Position numbers and translations under genes: made by a program. This document shows, one piece after another, positions 1 through 8,387 of a DNA stretch of 64,000 nucleotides (position 1 is its first letter; the number at the start of each line of letters is the position of its first letter). Source of the stretch: Maridesulfovibrio sp. (lineage in GTDB: Bacteria > Desulfobacterota > Desulfovibrionia > Desulfovibrionales > Desulfovibrionaceae); assembly GCF_963676065.1 (NCBI RefSeq), contig NZ_OY780933.1, positions 2,458,122 through 2,522,121 on the forward strand, read 5' to 3'. The notes under the pieces are model-generated. The model saw nothing but the letters and a program-made list of their open reading frames with translations, was not told the DNA's origin and made no database searches.

Positions 1-962
1 AGCCCAATGTCGATCTGATCCCTCCGGGCATCGGCACCATTCCCGGTCAGGCTTTCGTCAACATCATGCAGGGCTGCGACAACTTCTGCGCCTACTGCAT
101 CGTGCCGTATACAAGGGGCCGGCAGAAATCACGTTCTTCTGAAGCTGTGATTAAGGAATGCCGCCATCTTGTCGAGTCCGGTATTCGCGAGATATGTCTG
201 CTTGGTCAGAACGTAAACAGTTTCGGTATGGATAAGAAGGGCGATGATATAAGCTTCGCGCAGTTGCTCTATAAAATTTCCGAGATTGAAGGGCTTGAGC
301 GCATCCGTTTTACCACCTCCCATCCCAAAGATATTGCCCCTGAGGTGATCAAGGCTTTCGGCGAGCTTCCGAATCTTTGTCCGAGTCTGCATTTACCTGT
401 GCAGTCCGGTTCAGATAGGATCTTGAAAAAGATGGGCCGCAAGTATGATCGTGAACGTTATCTCGGTATAGTGGAAGGGCTGAAAAAGGCCTGCCCTGAT
501 ATTTCGCTGACCACGGATTTGATTGTCGGCTTTCCCGGTGAAACGGACGAAGATTTTGAACAGACCATGGATATGCTCGAAAGAGTCCGCTACGAGAGCA
601 GCTTTTCATTTAAATATTCAGACCGTCCGGGAGTCGCGGCAGTTAAAATGAAGCCGAAAGTTCCTGAAGATGTTGCGCAGGCAAGGCTCGCCTGCTTGCA
701 GGAAAGGCAAAATAGTATTACTAGAGAAAGTCTAGAGACTTTGACGGGTCGTGAAACCGTTGTTTTGCTGGAGCGGCCAAGCAAGCGGCAGGAAGCAGGC
801 GGAATGTCATGGCGTGGTAAAGATCCCGGCGGACGGGTGGTCAATGTTCACTTTGAAGGTTATGCTGAAGATCAGAAGCTCGGAGGCAAACTGGTTAAGG
901 TGAAGATCATTGAAGCTAAGAATCATTCCCTTGTAGGCGAGAGAATGGGGGAGCCATGGTAG
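1..962 (+). CDS. miaB: MiaB tRNA methylthiotransferase, 5'-truncated by the window edge
   Basis: Radical-SAM enzyme that methylthiolates i6A37 in tRNA. The reading frame is open from base 3, so the true start lies outside the window. The visible part carries the radical SAM CxxxCxxC cluster (CDNFCAYC, bases 75-98). It continues through a typical MiaB/RimO barrel with the motifs GQNVNSFG and TDLIVGFPGETDEDF and ends in a TRAM-like domain (ETVVLLE...GRVVNVHF). The N-terminal UPF0004 domain, which holds the second 4Fe-4S cluster, is missing here. The stop overlaps the start of the next gene by a few bases (ATGGTAG), which suggests translational coupling. MiaB is preferred over RimO or MtaB from the IPGQAFVNIMQGCDNFC context. 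Confidence 0.93.
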   Translation, partial: PNVDLIPPGIGTIPGQAFVNIMQGCDNFCAYCIVPYTRGRQKSRSSEAVIKECRHLVESGIREICLLGQNVNSFGMDKKGDDISFAQLLYKISEIEGLERIRFTTSHPKDIAPEVIKAFGELPNLCPSLHLPVQSGSDRILKKMGRKYDRERYLGIVEGLKKACPDISLTTDLIVGFPGETDEDFEQTMDMLERVRYESSFSFKYSDRPGVAAVKMKPKVPEDVAQARLACLQERQNSITRESLETLTGRETVVLLERPSKRQEAGGMSWRGKDPGGRVVNVHFEGYAEDQKLGGKLVKVKIIEAKNHSLVGERMGEPW

Positions 963-1435
963 AAATGCAGGTTTACGGTCTGGCGGTGGAAAGCGATACT
1001 GAGACCCCGGTTCTGGTATTGAAAAGTGAAGAACTGGGCATGGTCCTGCCTATATGGATAGGGGCCATGGAGGCCATGGCTATTTCGTTGGTCCTAAATG
1101 AGGTCTCCTTTCCCCGGCCGATGACCCATGATCTGCTTTTAAGCACTATCGCAACTTTTGGCGGGGAAGTAGCTTCAGTTGATATAGTTGATATCAATAA
1201 AGGAACTTTTTATGCTGAAATAATAGTGCGTAAGGATGGAGAGCTTATAGCGATTGATTCCCGTCCTTCTGATGCCATTGCTCTAGCCGTGCGTGCGGAG
1301 TGTCCTGTTCGGGTGGCCCAAAAGGTTATCGATACTGCCGGGACCAAGGATATTGAAGAAAAGGTTGTAAAAAAGTCCGGATGGGATGATGAGCTGGAAG
1401 AGCTTTCTCCTGAGGATTTTAAATATAAAATGTAA
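956..1435 (+). CDS. Bifunctional nuclease family (BFN/DUF151) protein
   Basis: A 159-residue protein of the BFN/DUF151 family. It opens with MVEMQVYGLAVESDTETPVLVLKS, shortened here to its first residues, and contains the signature stretches LPIWIGAMEAMAI and IAIDSRPSDAIALA. Plant and archaeal relatives have been described as nucleases; in bacteria the role is poorly defined. The start codon lies inside the last codons of miaB (shared bases 956-962), so the two are translationally coupled. The gene is the second of a tight + strand cluster (miaB, bfn, PHP, sirtuin). The family call is firm; the biochemical function is not. Confidence 0.85.
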   Translation: MVEMQVYGLAVESDTETPVLVLKSEELGMVLPIWIGAMEAMAISLVLNEVSFPRPMTHDLLLSTIATFGGEVASVDIVDINKGTFYAEIIVRKDGELIAIDSRPSDAIALAVRAECPVRVAQKVIDTAGTKDIEEKVVKKSGWDDELEELSPEDFKYKM

Positions 1436-1444
1436 GGCGATTAG

Positions 1445-2101
1445 ATGATAGATTTTCATACCCATACCGTGTTCAGTGACGGGGAACTTATCCCTGCGGA
1501 GCTGGCAAGGCGGGCCAAGGTTGCGGGATACCGCGCAATGGCGATGACCGACCATGCCGATTTAAGCAACATTGATATTATTCTTGAAAATGTTCGCAGA
1601 TTTGCAAAGAAGCACGGTCATTATTTTGATATAGATGTGTTCGCCGGAGTTGAGTTGACCCATGTCCCTCCGGGATTGATCGGGGAAATGACTGAGTATG
1701 CCCGTAAATCCGGAGCTCAGATTGTGGTCTGTCACGGTGAGACCATTGTGGAGCCTGTTGCGGAGGGGACTAACCTTGCGGCGATTGAGGCGAAAGTGGA
1801 TGTGCTGGCCCATCCCGGCATGATTACCGATGTTGAAGTAAAACTGGCGGCTGAATACGGGGTATGTCTCGAGATTACAACCCGTAAGGGGCATAGCCTG
1901 ACTAACGGACATGTGGCGGCGCTTGCTCGTAAGCACGGAGCCAAGCTGGTCATCAACAACGATGCCCATGCTCCCGGTGATCTGGTCGGGCTGGAAATGC
2001 GGCGCAAGATTGCTCTCGGCGCAGGATTAAGCATTGAGGAATACGCGCAGGCCGAGGAAAATTCCCGTGAACTTGTGCAGAAAATTATGAAACGAGCTTG
2101 A
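1445..2101 (+). CDS. PHP-domain phosphoesterase, histidinol-phosphatase-like
   Basis: A 218-residue single-domain PHP protein. The N-terminus IDFHTHTVFSDGEL carries the HxH metal motif. MTDHAD is the second metal motif, and later ligands include VCHGETIVEP, LAHPG and INNDAHAPGDL. This set of His/Asp residues is what PHP enzymes use to bind a di- or trinuclear metal site for phosphoester hydrolysis. It is about the length of stand-alone PHP proteins and shorter than HisK histidinol phosphatases (about 270 residues), so the substrate is uncertain. It starts 9 bp after the BFN gene and lies 10 bp before the sirtuin gene, in one probable operon. Confidence 0.85.
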   Translation: MIDFHTHTVFSDGELIPAELARRAKVAGYRAMAMTDHADLSNIDIILENVRRFAKKHGHYFDIDVFAGVELTHVPPGLIGEMTEYARKSGAQIVVCHGETIVEPVAEGTNLAAIEAKVDVLAHPGMITDVEVKLAAEYGVCLEITTRKGHSLTNGHVAALARKHGAKLVINNDAHAPGDLVGLEMRRKIALGAGLSIEEYAQAEENSRELVQKIMKRA

Positions 2102-2111
2102 TTGATAGGTC

Positions 2112-2858
2112 ATGGATAAATTGAAATCCGGCATAGAACAGGCCGTGCAGCTGATCAGCAATTCCAGATGCGCGATAGCCTTGACCGGAGCGGGACTTTC
2201 CGTTGCCAGCGGCATACCTGATTTTCGCAGCCCTGGCGGTCTATGGTCCAAGCATGATCCTGAAAAGGTTGCCTCTATCAGAGCCTTAAAAGCCGACCCG
2301 GCCACTGTCTGGAATTTTTTGATAGACGCTGCCGCTATGATCCAAAGTGTTGAGCCGAACGCCGGCCATGAGGCATTGGCCCAGCTCGAGAAAAGCGGTG
2401 GCATTCATGGTGTGATCACCCAGAATATTGATGGGTTGCATCAGCGTGCCGGATCTATGAATGTTATTGAATTTCATGGCAATTGCAGCAAATTTTATTG
2501 CATGGAGTGTTTTTCGCCTTTTCCTGCTCAGAGGATAACTCCACAGGTCGATCTTCCGGTCCGCTGCCCGCAGTGTGACGGAGTTGTCAGGCCCGATCTT
2601 GTCTTCTATGGTGAACAGATTCCGCAGGAAGCCTACAAAGCAGCGTTTGAGCTGGCGGATCAATCCGATCTGGTTATTGTGGCCGGAACTTCCGGCGATG
2701 TTGTCCCCGCAAGTCTGATCCCTCCGAGGATTCAGGATGCAGGCGGCAAAATTATCGAGATAAACATGGCTCCGTCGGCCTACACCTCACTGAGTGATGT
2801 GTGCATCCGGGGCAGGGCGGAAGAGGTTTTGCCTGCCATTGTGCAGAACCTGAGCTGA
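2112..2858 (+). CDS. Sir2-family NAD-dependent protein deacylase (CobB-like)
   Basis: A 248-residue sirtuin. Visible motifs are the NAD-binding TGAGLSVASGIPDFRSPGGLW near residue 25 (split here as TGAGLS and GIPDFR), the catalytic TQNIDGLHQRAG with FHG His, and a zinc ribbon of two Cys pairs (YCMEC and CPQCDG). VRPDLVFYGE and VAGTSGDVVPA follow. It removes acyl groups from lysines using NAD+. The Tyr/Arg pair that marks class III desuccinylases (Y..R after ALKADP) is not evident, so the preferred acyl group cannot be called. It follows the PHP gene by 10 bp and closes the small operon before tolQ. Confidence 0.92.
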   Translation: MDKLKSGIEQAVQLISNSRCAIALTGAGLSVASGIPDFRSPGGLWSKHDPEKVASIRALKADPATVWNFLIDAAAMIQSVEPNAGHEALAQLEKSGGIHGVITQNIDGLHQRAGSMNVIEFHGNCSKFYCMECFSPFPAQRITPQVDLPVRCPQCDGVVRPDLVFYGEQIPQEAYKAAFELADQSDLVIVAGTSGDVVPASLIPPRIQDAGGKIIEINMAPSAYTSLSDVCIRGRAEEVLPAIVQNLS

Positions 2859-2920
2859 AATAATTTCATTTAAAATACCGGGCGCTTTTAAGCGACGGTA
2901 AAACAAAGGTGCGGTGCAGT

Positions 2921-3640
2921 ATGGATTTCTTACCTCAGGGCGGTATTTTCGCAATGCTCGATCAGGCCACCATTGTGGTCAAAGGTGTGCTCTGCCTGCT
3001 GGCAGCCATGTCCCTCTGGAGCTGGACAATCATATTTTGGAAACTTATTTCCTTCGGCAGGGCCCGGAATCTTATTCTCAAGGGCAACAGTATAATGGAG
3101 AATGCAGATTCTCTCTCCAGCGGCCTGACTGAAATAAGCAAGACTGAATCATCCCCCTTGAATCGTATAGGAACCGCAGCGGTGAAGGAATATCGCGTGC
3201 TGGAAAAATCGGCGGTCAGCTCAAGCCATAAGCGCCGCCTGATCAAAGATACACTGCGCCGGATCCTGCGGCGTAAGGTCAGCTCGGAAATGAAAAAACT
3301 GAGCGGGTCACTTTCTTTTCTGGCAACCTGTGCCAACGGTGCTCCGTTTATCGGATTGTTTGGTACTGTCTGGGGAATCATGAACTCCTTTCATTCCATA
3401 GGCGCTGCAAAATCCGCGGCTCTTGCGGCTGTTGCTCCGGGTATCTCCGAAGCTTTGATCGCAACTGCCATCGGCCTTGCTGTGGCGATCCCGGCGACCA
3501 TTTTTTATAACTTTTTTCTGGGTGTGCTGAACGGAATCGAAACAGAACTGGTTAACTTTGCGGGAACTTTTCTCAATCGTGTTGAACGTGAAGTTTCCTG
3601 GGTTGAGCCTTCCGGTAAAAATCCTGCCGCAGAGGAGTAG
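2921..3640 (+). CDS. tolQ: TolQ, MotA/ExbB-family proton channel of the Tol-Pal system
   Basis: Inner-membrane proton-channel subunit that powers TolA during outer-membrane constriction. It has a first TM segment (residues about 15-35), a basic cytoplasmic loop (KRRLIKDTLRRILRRK) and two C-terminal TM segments within the family motif (FLATCANGAPFIGLFGTVWGIM, here abbreviated to its core GLFGTVWGIM) and ALIATAIGLAVAIPA. I chose ATG 2921, which sits 11 bp after AAAGG. A GTG at 2909 in the same frame would add four residues and has a weaker ribosome-binding site. It is the first gene of a tolQRAB-pal operon and ends 2 bp before tolR. Confidence 0.93.
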   Translation: MDFLPQGGIFAMLDQATIVVKGVLCLLAAMSLWSWTIIFWKLISFGRARNLILKGNSIMENADSLSSGLTEISKTESSPLNRIGTAAVKEYRVLEKSAVSSSHKRRLIKDTLRRILRRKVSSEMKKLSGSLSFLATCANGAPFIGLFGTVWGIMNSFHSIGAAKSAALAAVAPGISEALIATAIGLAVAIPATIFYNFFLGVLNGIETELVNFAGTFLNRVEREVSWVEPSGKNPAAEE

Positions 3641-3642
3641 GT

Positions 3643-4059
3643 ATGGGTATTTCCACCAACAATCGGGGTATGCTTGCAGAGATTAACGTAACTCCTTTCG
3701 TTGATGTCATGCTGGTGCTGCTGATCATTTTTATGGTCACCGCTCCGCTCATGACGCAAGGAGTCGAGGTAGATCTGCCGCAGACCCGCACCGTACGTTC
3801 TTTGCCGCAGGATAATGAGCATCTTGTTCTTTCCATAAGCGATAAGGGCGAAATTTTTCTCGACGAGTATAAGGTCGGATTCGATGAATTGCAGGCCCAT
3901 CTGGAAAAGTTGGTGAAAAAGCAGAATAAGATGCTTTTTCTGCGCGCTGATAAAAATGTTGCTTATGGTGAAGTTGTAAAAGTCATGGGCGAGATAAAGG
4001 CTGCCGGAATTGACAGACTGGGCGTTGTTGCTGAACCTACTGAAAAGAAAAAGAAATAG
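3643..4059 (+). CDS. tolR: TolR, ExbD/TolR-family protein
   Basis: A 138-residue single-pass inner-membrane protein. The N-terminus EINVTPFVDVMLVLLIIFMV contains the conserved membrane Asp (FVDVMLVLLIIFM) that takes part in proton transfer with TolQ. A periplasmic ExbD-like domain follows (VDLPQ..., ISDKGEIFLDE, ...LFLRADKNVAYGEVVKVM). It begins 2 bp after tolQ. The last codons form a lysine run (EKKKK). Position between tolQ and tolA favours TolR over ExbD. Confidence 0.93.
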   Translation: MGISTNNRGMLAEINVTPFVDVMLVLLIIFMVTAPLMTQGVEVDLPQTRTVRSLPQDNEHLVLSISDKGEIFLDEYKVGFDELQAHLEKLVKKQNKMLFLRADKNVAYGEVVKVMGEIKAAGIDRLGVVAEPTEKKKK

Positions 4060-4087
4060 CTTAGGATTATTACAGGCGAATTTATTG

Positions 4088-5038
4088 ATGAAAATCATCG
4101 GCCTCCTCATATCTTTACTGCTTCATGCCGGTCTTATAGTCCTGGCATTGACGTGGTCTGTTTCCCCTCCGGTAAAGATTTCCTTAGATATGCCTGTCTA
4201 TAATGTTGATCTGGTCAGTCTTGCTCCTCTTCCTGCTGCACCTGCTGTGAAGAAAGCTCCAGCTCCCAAGAATGTATCGAAGCTTTCCAAGCCGGATGCT
4301 GTTGCTATCCCTGTGAACAAACCCAAAACTATTCCTCAATCCAAGCCTGAAACTGTAAAAGCCCCTGCTCCGAAACCTGTACCTAAGCCTAAACCTAAGC
4401 CTAAACCTAAACCGGAAACCAAGAAAATTTCACCTAAGAAGGTAAAGACTACAACCAAGAAAAAAACGGTGAAGAAACCGGAGGAAAAAGCTGAAAAGCC
4501 TGTAGAAAAGAAAACTCCGTCCAAAAAGTCCGAAACCAAGAAAGTGGAAAAGAAAACTCCACCCAAAAAAGTAGTCAAAAAACCTGAAGTTTCAGCGGAG
4601 GATGCTCTTGCCGCGGACCTCGCTTCTCTTGCCAAGATTGTGGAGAAGCAGGAAAAAGAAGAGCGACAGGCTGTCGCCAACGACCTTGCCTCGCTTACAA
4701 AAGACGCAAAGGCTACAGCCGTAACCGGCTCACCTGAGGGCACAGCAGGTGCTTCAGGGCTGGTTCAGGTTTATGCTTCCATAGTGAAAGAGGCGGTACG
4801 AAAAAACTGGAGATATCCTGTCTTCGGGCAAAAACAGAATCTTATGGCCCGGGTACAGATCCAGCTGAAACAAAGTGGTGAAATCAGCGGCATCAAGCTG
4901 CTTGATTCATCCGGCAACGTTGATTTTGACGATTCGGTGATAACCGCCCTGCGTGATACCGAAGTTCTTCCCAAGCCACCGGGAACATCCATCAGAACCA
5001 TCGTTGTAAACTTTAACCTGCAGGATCTTGATCAGTAG
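4088..5038 (+). CDS. tolA: TolA/TonB-type periplasmic energy transducer
   Basis: Spans the periplasm and couples the TolQR motor to TolB-Pal. It has an N-terminal TM anchor (MKIIGLLISLLLHAGLIVLAL), a long Lys/Pro/Ala-rich linker with PKPKPKPKPKPE and repeated KK-P/E blocks (residues about 75-195), and a TonB/TolA-like C-terminal domain (VRKNWRYPVFGQKQNLMARV ... ISGIKLLDSSGN...FDDSVITALR). I start at ATG 4088 because the TM anchor begins there and an AGGCGA lies about 8 bp upstream. The frame is open back to ATG 4010, inside tolR, but that would add a non-anchor tail. The C-terminus belongs to the TonB_C fold, as in many non-enterobacterial TolA proteins. Confidence 0.88.
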   Translation: MKIIGLLISLLLHAGLIVLALTWSVSPPVKISLDMPVYNVDLVSLAPLPAAPAVKKAPAPKNVSKLSKPDAVAIPVNKPKTIPQSKPETVKAPAPKPVPKPKPKPKPKPETKKISPKKVKTTTKKKTVKKPEEKAEKPVEKKTPSKKSETKKVEKKTPPKKVVKKPEVSAEDALAADLASLAKIVEKQEKEERQAVANDLASLTKDAKATAVTGSPEGTAGASGLVQVYASIVKEAVRKNWRYPVFGQKQNLMARVQIQLKQSGEISGIKLLDSSGNVDFDDSVITALRDTEVLPKPPGTSIRTIVVNFNLQDLDQ

Positions 5039-5053
5039 GGCAGGTTTATATTT

Positions 5054-6427
5054 ATGAATAAAATTAAGTTTAATATACTCACACCGGTCGCCGGAATGCT
5101 GACGGCTGTATTGTTGTTTACCATTGCTGCTGCCAATGTTTTTGCAGCAGATACCTTAACCGTCGATATTTACGGTCCCGGACAGCGGAAGGTTAATATT
5201 CTCCTGCTTCCGCCTAAAACCGTGCCCAGCGGTAAGTACGAGAATTCCAAGGAAAAGGATTTGCCGCTTCCTGCCGAGGCCGGAACATTCAGCAAAGATA
5301 TTGCTGCGGATCTCGCTTTTCTGCCGTTTTTGAATATCGTACCTCTTACGGATATTTTAGGTGGTGATCCTTCTCGTGGTGTGCGGCCTGATGATATTGA
5401 TATCAAACCGCTCAGGCTTTCCAAGGTTGACCTTGCCTTGACCACAGGATGGGAGATCCGTCCCAACGGAGAAAAAAATCTTTTGATCCGCTGTATAGGC
5501 ACTTTTAACGGTCGCACCATTCTTGGTAAAAAATATTCCATGGTAACTGAGGACATCTTGCCTAGAATCGCGGATCGCTTTAGTTCTCACCTGATGCGAA
5601 TCCTTACCGGCCGGGATGGTTTTTTTGAATCCTCCATAGCCTTTGTTCGTAAGCAGGGTAAAAATAAGGAAATTTATACAGTCAGCCCGCAAGGACGCAA
5701 TCTCAGGCAGATAAGCTCCCTCGGTGGGATTAACCTGAGTCCGAATTGGTCCCCGGATGGCGATAAGCTGGTATTCACCCGGTTGGGCTCACGCCAGCAT
5801 TTGCTTTGCGTCTGGGACCGGGCAACAGGTAAAATTGATCAGAAGAGTTTTCCGGGAAATACTGTGATCGGTCCTGATTTCTTGCCGGACGGCAATATGG
5901 CCGCCACACTGACTATGAACGGAAATTCCGATATCTTCTTGATAAACGGTAATTACAAGCCCAAAAAGGCTCTTGCCAAAAGCTGGGCTATTGAAGTTTC
6001 CCCTGACTTTGACCAGACCGGGCAAAAAATGGTGTTTACCTCCGCCCGTTTTGGAAATCCTCATATTTTCCTGCTGGACATGAAGAGCGGTGTTGTAACC
6101 CGTGTAACTACTGAAGGTAAATACAACACCAATCCGACCATAAGTCCGGATGGCCGTTATGTGGCTTTTTCCCGTCAGACCCCGTTGGGACATCGCATTT
6201 TCGTGCATGACTTGAAAAACGGAAAGGAAAGGCAGCTTACTTTCGGCCCCGGTAATGATGAAGAACCAGCTTTTGGTCCGGATGGGTATTTTATAGCTTT
6301 TTCTTCCAGCAGGAGCGGGAAGTATAAAATTTACCTGACAACCCGGCATGGTGCGCCGGCGATGCAGGTACCTACGGGTAATGGTGTTGCCAAGGCCCCG
6401 GCATGGGGCAAGGCCCATAATTCGTAA
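5054..6427 (+). CDS. tolB: TolB, periplasmic beta-propeller of the Tol-Pal system
   Basis: A 457-residue periplasmic protein. A signal peptide (residues about 1-31, ...AAANVFA|A) precedes the TolB N-terminal domain (residues about 35-170). A WD40-like six-bladed propeller follows, with repeats built on INLSPNWSPDGDKLVFTR, EVSPDFDQTGQKMVFTSAR, NPTISPDGRYVAFSR and EPAFGPDGYFIAFSSSRSG (each given only in part). The propeller binds Pal. It starts 15 bp after tolA and is followed by a 151-bp gap before pal that contains a possible promoter. Confidence 0.93.
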   Translation: MNKIKFNILTPVAGMLTAVLLFTIAAANVFAADTLTVDIYGPGQRKVNILLLPPKTVPSGKYENSKEKDLPLPAEAGTFSKDIAADLAFLPFLNIVPLTDILGGDPSRGVRPDDIDIKPLRLSKVDLALTTGWEIRPNGEKNLLIRCIGTFNGRTILGKKYSMVTEDILPRIADRFSSHLMRILTGRDGFFESSIAFVRKQGKNKEIYTVSPQGRNLRQISSLGGINLSPNWSPDGDKLVFTRLGSRQHLLCVWDRATGKIDQKSFPGNTVIGPDFLPDGNMAATLTMNGNSDIFLINGNYKPKKALAKSWAIEVSPDFDQTGQKMVFTSARFGNPHIFLLDMKSGVVTRVTTEGKYNTNPTISPDGRYVAFSRQTPLGHRIFVHDLKNGKERQLTFGPGNDEEPAFGPDGYFIAFSSSRSGKYKIYLTTRHGAPAMQVPTGNGVAKAPAWGKAHNS

Positions 6428-6578
6428 GTTTCAGGAGTGCTTTAACAGTTTTGTTACAAGCTCGACTTGATTTTTTTACAAAACACTTTAGTGTTATTGT
6501 ATTGGAAGTCTAATTTAATGTGGTATTATGTTAGCGTGGACAACTCCTGTCCTTAAAAGTTCCTTTTCAGGAGGGCAA
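6428..6578 (+). promoter_or_regulatory. Leader of pal with a probable promoter and a small palindrome
   Basis: This 151-bp gap between tolB and pal holds an AT-rich stretch with a perfect 6-bp inverted repeat, AACACT-TT-AGTGTT (6482-6495). The strong Shine-Dalgarno AGGAGGGCAA of pal sits at its end (about 6569-6578). The lower AT-rich half could host a second, pal-specific promoter, as is known in other Tol-Pal operons; no clean -35/-10 pair is visible. Confidence 0.35.
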
Positions 6579-7169
6579 ATGAGAGCTAGAGCGATAATTT
6601 TAAGTGTAGTATTCATTTTGGTTGCCGGGCTGGGTACCGGTTGTTCCAAAAAACATGTTGAGTCTTCCCCCGCCAGCCCTGCTGTAGAGGAGAGAATGAC
6701 TGACCAGCAAAACAAGGAACAGGCAAAAGCTGAAGAACAAGCGCGTCTGGAACGCGAAAAAGCTCTTCAGGAACAAGCCCTTGAAGATGAGCGCAAAGAA
6801 GCCGCTGCTAAAAAAGAATTCAAGGAAGCCATTGTAGAGCTTGGTAATATGGTGCATTTTGATTTTGATTCTTTTGAAATCAAGCCCGAATACCGCCCTC
6901 TGTTGCAGCAGAAAGCAGAAATATTGAAGAAGCTGGATAATGTTACCATGGTCATTGAAGGGTACTGTGATGAGCGTGGTACTGAAGAATACAACCTGGC
7001 ACTCGGTGAACGACGTGCCCGCGCAGCTTATGAATTTCTCATCCTTTTAGGTGTATCTCCTGAAAGACTGAGCATTGTAAGCTTTGGCGAAGAAGAACCT
7101 CTTGACCCGGGGCATAATGAAACAGCATGGGCCAAGAATAGAAGAGATCAGTTCCGTCTGAGCTACTAA
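6579..7169 (+). CDS. pal: Pal, peptidoglycan-associated outer-membrane lipoprotein
   Basis: A 196-residue lipoprotein. The signal peptide ends in a lipobox (LGTGC, Cys at about residue 22). A charged, Glu/Lys/Ala-rich helical stretch (residues about 40-85) follows, then an OmpA-like peptidoglycan-binding domain with VHFDFDSFEIKPEYR, IEGYCDERGTEEYN and LGERRARAAYEFL. The central helical segment (KEQAKAEEQARLEREKALQE, shown in part) is longer than in E. coli Pal. ATG 6579 is chosen for its excellent AGGAGG site; an upstream in-frame ATG at 6528 would spoil the signal peptide. Confidence 0.93.
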   Translation: MRARAIILSVVFILVAGLGTGCSKKHVESSPASPAVEERMTDQQNKEQAKAEEQARLEREKALQEQALEDERKEAAAKKEFKEAIVELGNMVHFDFDSFEIKPEYRPLLQQKAEILKKLDNVTMVIEGYCDERGTEEYNLALGERRARAAYEFLILLGVSPERLSIVSFGEEEPLDPGHNETAWAKNRRDQFRLSY

Positions 7170-7288
7170 ACAGCTGAAAACCAGTCTTCTGCTTACTAAG
7201 CTTAGCCTTTTAGCGCATAGCCCTGTAAGTGAAGACCGGAAGTTACTGTGCTTTTTTAGTGATCTGGTAGAATAATTGAGCACGAAAA

Positions 7289-7328
7289 AACTCCCCGTTT
7301 TTATTACAAAAACGGGGAGTTTCTTTTT
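7289..7328. terminator. Rho-independent terminator between pal and pgpA
   Basis: A 14-bp perfect stem (AACTCCCCGTTTTT, 7289-7302, against 7308-7321) with a 5-base loop is followed by TCTTTTTGG on the + strand and preceded by A-rich sequence that gives a U-tract on the minus strand. It can end both pal (+) and the convergent pgpA (-). Confidence 0.9.
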
Positions 7329-7343
7329 GGTCGGAATTAATGA

Positions 7344-7814
7344 TTAGGTCAGATAACGGATAAGCCAGAGGAAAAACATAGCGTAAAGACCCGCGAAAGC
7401 ATCATCAATCATAACGCCTCCACCGTCCTTGAGCCATTTTTCCGATTGTTTGATGGGGAATGGTTTGGTGATATCAAAAATTCTGAAAAGGACAAAACCC
7501 AGGAGAAGGTGCCATGTTACGACTGCCGGGAAGGGCAGAAAGACCAGCCACTGGCCCAGCAACTCATCAATAACGACACAGCCGGGATCTTTTTTACCCA
7601 GCTGCTTTTCCGCTGCTGTGCTTGCCTTGGCTCCGAAGTAAAAGATCAAGCCCAGAATCAGAATTCTGACCGGGAGGTGAAAAGGAAGAAACAAAAACGG
7701 TGCGGTAATTAGAGCAGCGGCGGAACCCCATGTTCCGGGGGCTTTGGGCAGGTGTCCCACTGGTCCCAGAGTCGCCACATGCGTATAGTTAATGTTGAAT
7801 TTTTTCATGCTCAT
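7344..7814 (-). CDS. pgpA: Phosphatidylglycerophosphatase A
   Basis: A 156-residue integral membrane phosphatase that makes phosphatidylglycerol from phosphatidylglycerol phosphate. Family motifs are LPKAPGTWGSA near residue 25, CVVIDELLGQW (the acidic metal-binding pair), RIFDITKPFPI and MIDDAFAGLYA. Four hydrophobic segments fit the known topology. It is convergent with the tol-pal operon across a shared terminator. A second Met two codons downstream is an alternative start. Confidence 0.92.
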   Translation of the reverse strand: MSMKKFNINYTHVATLGPVGHLPKAPGTWGSAAALITAPFLFLPFHLPVRILILGLIFYFGAKASTAAEKQLGKKDPGCVVIDELLGQWLVFLPFPAVVTWHLLLGFVLFRIFDITKPFPIKQSEKWLKDGGGVMIDDAFAGLYAMFFLWLIRYLT

Positions 7815-7909
7815 ATTATCGGCTGAAAGAGCTTAAATGTCCAGAAATGACAAAGCTGAACTCGTTATGAATTCAGCTCTGACTTATAAATATGTTGTTT
7901 ACGTATGAC

Positions 7910-8158
7910 TTAATTCATACGCGGCTTTAGGGTGTAACCGATGCGTTCAGCCATGAATTCCAGCGGGCCGGTCTCTTTAGTTATCTTGAGTATCTCCATC
8001 AATGTCGTCGCTCCCAGCTTGGCGTTATTATCAAAGGGATTTATTTCCCTAAGCAGGGTAGAGTATGGCTTTCCTATTGACTGGGCCACTTCTTTAGCTG
8101 GCTTATTTCCTTCAAGAACAACATCCTGAATTACTTTGGTGATTGTATTGTAGCTCAT
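7910..8158 (-). CDS. Small phage-CII-family-like DNA-binding regulator
   Basis: An 82-residue protein with the pattern VAQSIGKPYSTLLREINPFDNNAKLGA, quoted here in part as GKPYSTLLREINPF. This resembles the phage regulatory CII family (PF06892): an N-terminal helix-turn-helix followed by a helical end. The start is supported by AAGGAGGAGAAG just upstream. It stands alone between pgpA and a cyclase-family gene, with no phage structural genes nearby, so it is probably a domesticated regulator. The family call comes from recognising the sequence pattern; the target is unknown. Confidence 0.7.
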   Translation of the reverse strand: MSYNTITKVIQDVVLEGNKPAKEVAQSIGKPYSTLLREINPFDNNAKLGATTLMEILKITKETGPLEFMAERIGYTLKPRMN

Positions 8159-8387
8159 CTTCTTCTCCTCCTTGTTGTGCGGGTCTTTTCAGGTAAGAGC
8201 CTCACTTCATACAAGTTTATTATGTGACCGGGAGGAGTTTATGTAAACGGGGTAAACTTTGTATATTGAGCTGGTAGGACTGTATATGGGGGTAGGGTTG
8301 TTGATGTAAGGGCGGGTTTTTTGGGTCGGGTTTGTTTATAAATTCGGCTTAATTTGGCATAATAAATAGGTAGTTAAGATCTATCTT

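Noticed and set aside
4375..4420. Tandem CCTAAG/CCTAAA repeats as a regulatory or mobile repeat
   Set aside because: They encode the Lys-Pro linker of TolA (PKPKPK) and stay in frame, so they are a protein repeat.
7910..8158. A prophage at the CII-like gene
   Set aside because: There are no other phage genes around it; neighbours are pgpA and a cyclase-family hydrolase.
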